Shown here: positions 59,252 to 64,000 of the stretch, piece by piece | Layout of the letters: every line of letters starts with the position of its first letter | How positions within the stretch are numbered: position 1 is the first letter of the stretch | Origin: Rhizobium etli_C | GTDB lineage: Bacteria; Pseudomonadota; Alphaproteobacteria; Rhizobiales; Rhizobiaceae | Reading direction: 5' to 3' (one strand) | DNA: 64,000 nucleotides | NCBI RefSeq assembly: GCF_014198605.1 | Contig: NZ_JACIHU010000001.1 | Program-made: the position numbers and the translations under genes | The notes under the pieces: generated by a model | Databases searched by the model: none | What the model was told of the DNA's origin: nothing | Seen by the model: the letters and a program-made list of their open reading frames with translations, nothing else

Positions 59252-60576
59252 GCGACAACCTCAAGGTCCTGATCGTCGAGGACGAGCCGAATGTCCGCCT
59301 CGGGTGCCAGCAGACACTCGAGCTCGAAGGCATGGATGTCGAAGCGGTGGAAAGCGCCGAGAAGGCACGACGGCTCGTTCCCGCCGACTTTCCAGGCATC
59401 GTCGTCACCGATATCCGCCTGCCGGGTGATGACGGCATGGCGCTCATGCACGATCTCCTCCACCAAGATCCCGACCTGCCGGTGGTGTTGATGACCGGGC
59501 ATGGCGATGTTTCGCTGGCGGTTCAGGCGATGAAGGACGGAGCGCACGACTTCATCGAGAAGCCTTTCTCCCCCGATTATTTCGTCGAGGTCGTGCGCCG
59601 GGCACTTGAGAAACGCAGGCTGACGCTCGAGGTGCGCGAACTGCGCGCCAAGCTTCTGGGGCAACAATCGACCGCGGCTCGCATCATCGGTCGTTCACCC
59701 GTAATAGAGCGGGTGCGTCACCTCATCGGCGAGCTTGGCAACAGCGCGGCGGATGTGTTGATCCACGGCGAAACTGGAACAGGCAAGGAGCTTGTGGCGC
59801 GATGCCTGCATGAGGCCAGTCCGAGACGCAGCGGCAATTTCGTCGCCATCAATTGCGGCGGTGTGCCGGAAAACCTGTTCGACAGCGAAATATTTGGCCA
59901 TGAGCCTGGTGCCTTCACCGGTGCGGCCAAACGGCGGATAGGCAAGATCGAGCACGCCAATGGCGGGACGCTATTTCTCGACGAGATCGAAAGCATGCCG
60001 ATGGCCATGCAGGTGAAACTGCTTCGGGTCCTGCAAGAGCGCACGCTCGAGCGCCTTGGATCGAACAGCCCGATCGCCGTCGACTGCCGTGTCATCGCAG
60101 CGACCAAGGTCGACCTGGCAGCGCTTGCCGAAAAAGGAGGGTTTCGGCCGGACCTATACTATCGTCTGAACGTGGCAATGCTGCCATTGCCGCCGTTGCG
60201 CGAACGGCGCGAGGACATTGGCCTCCTGTTCGAGCAGTTTGCCCTGGAGGCGGCATCACGCCACGAGCGAGGCGAGCTCGCGCCCGACGTCGAGCGAACC
60301 CAGCGATTGCTCGCCTACCATTGGCCCGGCAACGTCCGGGAGCTGCGCAATGTCGCTGAACGCTGCGTGCTGGGCATAGCAGCGGGCTTCCCGCCATTCC
60401 GCGAGGCGACGAACACCCCCTCTCGGCCCTTGGCAAGGTATGTCGAAGAGTTTGAACGCGCCCTTATAGCCGACGCTCTCAGCCGCAACGGCAACAGCTT
60501 GGCTCGCGTCAGCGAGGAATTGCTCGTACCGAAGGCGACCCTGCACGACAAGCTCCGCAAATACGGCTTGGCGTGA
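59248..60576 (+). CDS. DctD-like sigma54-dependent response regulator
   Basis: A 442-residue NtrC-type activator: receiver domain with phosphoacceptor D55 (VVTDIRLPGDDG), AAA+ domain with Walker A GETGTGKE, the sigma54-contacting GAFTGA loop and Walker B GGTLFLDEIE, and a C-terminal Fis-type helix-turn-helix (SLARVSEELLVPKATLHDKL). It starts with GTG at 59248, overlapping the kinase stop as GTGA, with GGAG upstream. It should activate the -24/-12 promoter at 54480 through the inverted repeat at 54358. Confidence 0.92.
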   Translation: MSDNLKVLIVEDEPNVRLGCQQTLELEGMDVEAVESAEKARRLVPADFPGIVVTDIRLPGDDGMALMHDLLHQDPDLPVVLMTGHGDVSLAVQAMKDGAHDFIEKPFSPDYFVEVVRRALEKRRLTLEVRELRAKLLGQQSTAARIIGRSPVIERVRHLIGELGNSAADVLIHGETGTGKELVARCLHEASPRRSGNFVAINCGGVPENLFDSEIFGHEPGAFTGAAKRRIGKIEHANGGTLFLDEIESMPMAMQVKLLRVLQERTLERLGSNSPIAVDCRVIAATKVDLAALAEKGGFRPDLYYRLNVAMLPLPPLRERREDIGLLFEQFALEAASRHERGELAPDVERTQRLLAYHWPGNVRELRNVAERCVLGIAAGFPPFREATNTPSRPLARYVEEFERALIADALSRNGNSLARVSEELLVPKATLHDKLRKYGLA

Positions 60577-60731
60577 CGCTGGTCACTGACGAACGGCCAC
60601 CGAAACGCGCATAAGGGCGGCGCTGCAACAGAGATGCCCACGAGAGCCGTGGAGTTGCCCCCAAACGACCGAACGTGCTCAGGGGTGAGATCGCGAGCTG
60701 ATGAACTCGCGCGGCGATTGATATCCTTGAT
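60577..60731. other. gap between the regulator gene and IS remnant
   Basis: 155 bases without gene. The minus-strand reading TGGGC-N-CTCT-N-TTGCAG shows faint similarity to the complementary side of the left module edge (around 54175), but too weak to call a repeat. Confidence 0.3.
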
Positions 60732-61035
60732 CGTTTTGCATTTAGGTTGACCCGTATCCTGCGTTCCGGATGTAGTTTGCGCATTCGTTTGGTTTGATTG
60801 TCTCTATGGTTCGAGCCAAAGCGTCGTGAACTGTGTCTTCGGAACGGGCCATTGCGGTGCGCATGGCCTGTTTGATCTTGGAGAAGAGCTGTTCGATGGG
60901 ATTAAGGTCAGGGCTGTAAGGCGGCAGGAAGAAGAGCTTTGCCCCTGTCTTTCTGATAGCCCGACGCACGCACCGCCGGGCCTTTGTGGCTGCCGAGATT
61001 GTCGAGGACAACGATGTCTCCCGGCGACAACGACA
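60732..61035 (-). mobile_element. truncated IS630-family element
   Basis: Minus-strand transposase remnant. It begins inside the DDE domain (SPGDIVVLDNLGSHKGPAV), passes a 4-base duplication (CGCA twice at 60965-60972) that shifts the frame, and continues RRAIRKTGAKLFFLPPYSPD, then LNPIEQLFSKIKQAMR, ending IRNAGYGST at 60744. The N-terminal half and one terminus are missing. The last 42 bases match 54094-54135. Confidence 0.8.
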
Positions 61036-61051
61036 TGCATCAAAACAAAGA

Positions 61052-61097
61052 GCTAAAGCGCGTCGCATGAATCATATTTGACGCGACGCGGTTTAGC
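61052..61097. repeat. palindromic repeat next to the IS remnant
   Basis: GCTAAA-CGCGTCGC on the left pairs with GCGACGCG-TTTAGC on the right through one mismatch, around a 16-base AT-rich loop. It abuts the truncated 5' side of the IS630 remnant and reaches into the stop codon of the methyltransferase gene. Similar AAAGCGCGTCGC palindromes are common in rhizobial genomes. Confidence 0.65.
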
Positions 61098-61776
61098 GCT
61101 TCACCAGCCTGAAGACGATTTTCGTTTGGGAGTAGTAGTTCAGCGCATCGGCGAAATCAGGCGTCCAGCCGTCGGCGACGAAGGGAATGAAGCCGTCATA
61201 TTCGAGCTTGCGGGCGGAGACGTCGAAGCCCGCCTTTTCGAAGGCGCGGCCGTAATCGGTGATCGACCGGTCCTGGACGACGGTGTTGGTGCGGTTGGCG
61301 ACGAGTTCGCGCCATTTCGGCCAGAGCGGGTTATCCGTATGGCATCCGGTCACGGCATAGTAGACGCCGCCGGATTTCAGCGCCCGCCAGATGTCGGCAG
61401 CGTGGACGTCGATATCGGGAACGAGATAGATGACCTCATGGCTGAGGGCGAGGTCGAATTCTTCGCTCCAGCCGTCGACCCTGCCGCCGACCTGATGCTG
61501 GATCGGCAGATTGCCCTTCAGAGTCTCGGCCTTGGCGATCGAGGTTTCAGCGATGTCGATGCCGAGCGCCTTGCGGAAGGGGCGGATCGCATAGAGATGG
61601 CGCAGCAGGCCGCCCTGATTGCAGCCGAAATCGAGCACGCTCTTGTCGGTCAGGTCGCATTCGAGGATGAGACCGATCAGGTGGCGCCAGATGGGCGCAT
61701 GTCCATCGGCCATCCTGTCTTCGGCGTCGGGATCAATATACCACGTGCCGATGTTTTTCTGCGCGTCCTCAGCCAT
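61093..61776 (-). CDS. class I SAM-dependent methyltransferase
   Basis: A 227-residue methyltransferase. SAM motif I is SVLDFGCNQGGLLRHL, with the acidic residue of GIDIAET at the end of the next strand and the LALSHEVIYLVPD post-motif. The C-terminal part ends in a beta-hairpin typical of small-molecule methyltransferases. The ATG at 61776 follows AAGAGG closely. Substrate unknown. It is divergent from the ArsR-type regulator. Confidence 0.8.
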   Translation of the reverse strand: MAEDAQKNIGTWYIDPDAEDRMADGHAPIWRHLIGLILECDLTDKSVLDFGCNQGGLLRHLYAIRPFRKALGIDIAETSIAKAETLKGNLPIQHQVGGRVDGWSEEFDLALSHEVIYLVPDIDVHAADIWRALKSGGVYYAVTGCHTDNPLWPKWRELVANRTNTVVQDRSITDYGRAFEKAGFDVSARKLEYDGFIPFVADGWTPDFADALNYYSQTKIVFRLVKR

Positions 61777-61884
61777 CCTCTTGCCCCTCGCATCATGCCG
61801 ATCACGGTGACGGTCTTAGGATGTGGGGTCATGCTTGGCTAGATCAGAAGGAGGTTTTCAAGAGGCTTTCACAGCCGCCAGATA

Positions 61885-61926
61885 TTTTGCAAAGAAAGTT
61901 TTGCAAAGAAAGTTTTGCAAAAATAT
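61885..61926. repeat. three tandem 14-bp iterons before the ArsR-type gene
   Basis: TTTTGCAAAGAAAG at 61885-61898 is repeated exactly at 61899-61912, and a third diverged unit TTTTGCAAAAATAT follows at 61913-61926. Each carries the palindrome TTTGCAAA. They end 23 bases before the regulator ATG and lie between it and the divergent methyltransferase gene. Confidence 0.8.
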
Positions 61927-61949
61927 GTTTGCGATTGTATGTTTCGGGG

Positions 61950-62591
61950 ATGAAACATCCGCGCCCCCAACCTGCCGCAGATGCCCGCACCGTCAGCCGG
62001 GTCGTGCCCGAGCCGACCGCGCTGAAGGCGCTGGCCCATCCCGTCCGGCTGCGCATGCTCGGCATGCTCCGGATCGATGGGCCTGCCACGGCGACGCAGC
62101 TGGCCGCGCGGCTCGGCCTGAACAGCGGCGCGACGAGCTATCATCTGCGCCAGCTTGCCCAATACGGCTTCATCGAGGAGGCGCCGCATGCCTCGCGGCG
62201 CGACCGCTGGTGGTGCGCCAGCCACGAGCTGACCTCGGTGCCGGCGAGCGAAGCCGAAGGGGAGGCGCTCGATCTCGACATCGCCTTCAACCAGGCCGCA
62301 CTCTCGCTGCAGGTCGGCCAGATGCAGCAAGCGCTGGAAGAATATGCCGAGCTGCCGGCCGAATGGCGCAAGGCGACGGCCGCCGACGACATCATCATCC
62401 CGATGACGGCGGCACAGGCCGAGGCCCTGACGAAACGGCTGCGCGACATCATCCTGGACGCGATGCAGGCGGCCCCTCGGCTGGGGGAGGCGGCGTCTCA
62501 AGAAGCCGGCATGGTTCCCTTCTATGTCATGCTGCACGCCTTTCCCTATCCGGGCCGCCTTCCGCATCGCGAAGGGGAGGACGCGCCGTGA
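61950..62591 (+). CDS. ArsR-type winged-helix regulator
   Basis: A 213-residue protein. The N-terminal DNA-binding domain reads ALKALAHPVRLRMLGMLRID, then ATQLAARLGLNSGATSYHLR, the ArsR/HTH_20 pattern. The longer C-terminal part lacks the metal-binding ELCVC motif, so it probably senses something other than metal. The ATG at 61950 directly follows TTCGGGG, so translation may be weak or start elsewhere. Its stop overlaps the MFS gene as GTGA, suggesting it controls that transporter through the iterons. Confidence 0.82.
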   Translation: MKHPRPQPAADARTVSRVVPEPTALKALAHPVRLRMLGMLRIDGPATATQLAARLGLNSGATSYHLRQLAQYGFIEEAPHASRRDRWWCASHELTSVPASEAEGEALDLDIAFNQAALSLQVGQMQQALEEYAELPAEWRKATAADDIIIPMTAAQAEALTKRLRDIILDAMQAAPRLGEAASQEAGMVPFYVMLHAFPYPGRLPHREGEDAP

Positions 62592-63853
62592 GGAGGGGCG
62601 GGCCCCTCTTGGCGCTCGCCACCGCCGAGACATTCTCGCTCTCCGGCACGCGACTTTCGACCATCGCTATTCCCTGGCTGGTGCTGAGCACGACGGGCAG
62701 CCCCGTGCTGACGGGCCTGACGGCGATGATGGAGATGCTGCCCTATGTCGTCGCCAAGGCGCTCGGCGGACCGCTGCTCGACCGCGCCGGCGCCAAGCGC
62801 ATCGCCATCATCTGTGATGCCGCTTCAGTGCTCGTCGTTGCTTTGGTGCCGCTTCTCGATCTCTTCGGCCTGCTTGGCATGCCGGTGCTGCTGCCGCTCG
62901 TTTTTGCGATGGGCGTGCTGCGTGGCCCCTCCGATGCGGCCAAGCAGGCAATGGTTCCCGATATCGCTGCGCTCGCCAATGTGCCGCTCGAAAGGGTGAC
63001 CGGCGTCGCAAGCGCCGTCGAGCGGCTCGCCTCGACCGCAGGGGCGGCCGGCGCCGGCGCTTTGATCGGGCTGATCGGCCCGGGCCAGGCGCTGCTCGTC
63101 AATGCCGCCACCTTCGCCGCCGCCGCACTGATCGTTGCTGTGGGCATACCCGGGACGCGCCGCGCGCCCGCGCTCGAAACTCGACCGGCCGAACGGGCTT
63201 CCTATCTCGACGATCTCAGCGAGGGCTGGCGCTTTCTGCGCGGCGATGCCGTGCTCGTCAGCATCGTCGCCATGGTGGCGGTCACCAATCTCTTCGACCA
63301 GGCCTATCATGCCGTGCTGCTGCCGGTCTGGACACGGGATGCCGGCCATGGCCCGGAGCTGCTCGGCGCGATGTTCGCCGCCTTCGCCGGCGCCTCGATC
63401 GCGGGTGCTGCGATTGCCGCGGCGATCGGCGAGCGCATGCCGCGACTGATGGTCTATACCGTGGCCTTCCTCCTGACCGGCTTTCCACGCTTTCTCGTTC
63501 CCGCGCTGGATGCGCCCATCGGCCTCGTCTTTGCGACGCTCGCCATCGCAGGCTTCGCGTCGGGTTTCCTCAACCCGATCCTGTCGGCGGTCATATTCGA
63601 GCGCATCCCCAAGCCACTGACCGGCCGGGTCACCGCATTGAACACCGCCCTCTGCTTCGCCCTCATCCCCTTCGGCGGCCTCCTCGGCGGCGCGCTGATC
63701 AGCACGCTCGGCCTTGCCGTCGCACTATTCCTGATGGGGATTGCCTATCTCGCGACCACGCTTGCGCCGCTGGCACTGAAGAGTTTTCGCGGGTTTGACG
63801 GGGAGATCGCTGCGCTCACTGATGCCCGAGCTCCTTGGTCATCAAGTCGATGA
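62588..63853 (+). CDS. MFS transporter
   Basis: A 421-residue, 12-helix major facilitator (MFS_3/DHA3-like), beginning with GTG at 62588. Motif-A-like segment GGPLLDRAGAKRIAII lies between helices 2 and 3; FAMGVLRGPSDAAKQAMVPD and FASGFLNPILSAVIFERIPK are typical of macrolide or drug efflux MFS_3 proteins. It is coupled to the ArsR-type regulator. Its 3' end overlaps the converging LysR gene by 38 bases. Confidence 0.87.
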   Translation: MRRGGPLLALATAETFSLSGTRLSTIAIPWLVLSTTGSPVLTGLTAMMEMLPYVVAKALGGPLLDRAGAKRIAIICDAASVLVVALVPLLDLFGLLGMPVLLPLVFAMGVLRGPSDAAKQAMVPDIAALANVPLERVTGVASAVERLASTAGAAGAGALIGLIGPGQALLVNAATFAAAALIVAVGIPGTRRAPALETRPAERASYLDDLSEGWRFLRGDAVLVSIVAMVAVTNLFDQAYHAVLLPVWTRDAGHGPELLGAMFAAFAGASIAGAAIAAAIGERMPRLMVYTVAFLLTGFPRFLVPALDAPIGLVFATLAIAGFASGFLNPILSAVIFERIPKPLTGRVTALNTALCFALIPFGGLLGGALISTLGLAVALFLMGIAYLATTLAPLALKSFRGFDGEIAALTDARAPWSSSR

Positions 63854-64000
63854 AGCGGCGCACCCGCGGTTCCAGCAGGCGCTTGTCGGGATAGAGTGTG
63901 ACGATCTTGGCGTCGTCGGTTTCGAGCTCCGGCAGGACGTGGCGGAGGCGGCCGGCGGCGAGATCGCCTGCGACGAGAAAGGCGGGAAGCAGAGCTATGC
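63816..64000 (-). CDS. LysR-family regulator, C-terminal part
   Basis: The minus-strand frame running off the right edge ends with TGA at 63816-63818. It reads ALLPAFLVAGDLAAGRLRHV, then LPELETDD, VTLYPDKRLLEPRVRRFIDL, the typical end of a LysR effector-binding domain. The DNA-binding half is outside the window. It converges on and overlaps the MFS gene. Confidence 0.8.
   Translation of the reverse strand, partial: IALLPAFLVAGDLAAGRLRHVLPELETDDAKIVTLYPDKRLLEPRVRRFIDLMTKELGHQ

Noticed and set aside
61823..62587. N-terminal extension of the MFS frame back to 61823
   Set aside because: It is out of frame with the ArsR-type regulator and encodes Arg/Pro/Gly-rich text. The GTG at 62588 overlapping the regulator stop is the natural start.

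Overview
The window is high-GC alphaproteobacterial DNA that looks like a Rhizobium chromosome of the leguminosarum/etli type. Support comes from Rhizobium-style intergenic mosaic repeats, Zur-box palindromes around a znu cluster, a type II ribH behind an FMN riboswitch, CTATAT-like sigma70 -10 boxes and tightly packed operons with ATGA, GTGA or TGATG overlaps. No database search was possible; family names come from motif recognition.

Layout. 0-6 kb: methyltransferase, ilvE, aminotransferase, YukJ-like protein and aldo/keto reductase. 6.2-11.5 kb: an OhrR-type regulator divergent from a secreted alpha/beta hydrolase, then a three-gene iron- or phosphonate-type ABC importer whose first start codon sits against a strong RNA stem. 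11.5-14.1 kb: an inserted segment with three tandem copies of an Imm11/DUF1629-like immunity gene (one intact, two frameshifted), bracketed by decayed partial copies of the neighbouring ABC ATPase and endonuclease genes. 14.2-17.1 kb: EEP nuclease, NUDIX and PhzF genes. 17.3-19.4 kb: tRNA-Lys(CTT) followed by small secreted or hypothetical genes and a decayed phage-like gene. 19.6-25.1 kb: chromate cluster (rhodanese-ChrB, two ChrA) with a CNNM/CBS protein and a VOC protein. 25.4-31 kb: RcnB-like protein and a compact zinc regulon (COG0523 GTPase with a coupled Cys-rich microprotein, znuA, znuCB-zur) with three Zur-type palindromes.

31-38.9 kb holds housekeeping and hypothetical genes, repeats, an apparently orphan leader-peptide attenuator, a broken nucleotidyltransferase and a TetR regulator divergent from a DUF308 membrane protein. 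38.9-45.3 kb is the most unusual locus: a CHASE2-class III nucleotide cyclase coupled by TGATG to a 1238-residue FecR-TPR-beta-barrel protein, divergent from a small membrane protein resembling Pycsar effectors (PycTM/DUF5706). 45.5-50.1 kb: DUF1194 protein, ribH with FMN riboswitch, SRPBCC protein, small secreted proteins and a second, soluble class III cyclase. 50.2-54.1 kb: a FecBCD-type siderophore importer.

54.1-60.8 kb is a self-contained C4-dicarboxylate/aspartate module: aspartase, DAACS symporter, DctB-like kinase and DctD-like sigma54 activator, with a canonical sigma54 promoter and an upstream 12-bp inverted repeat. It lies between two same-direction copies of one IS630-type 3' end, which suggests mobile cargo. 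61-64 kb: truncated IS630 transposase, methyltransferase, an ArsR-type regulator with 14-bp iterons upstream, an MFS transporter and the end of a LysR regulator.
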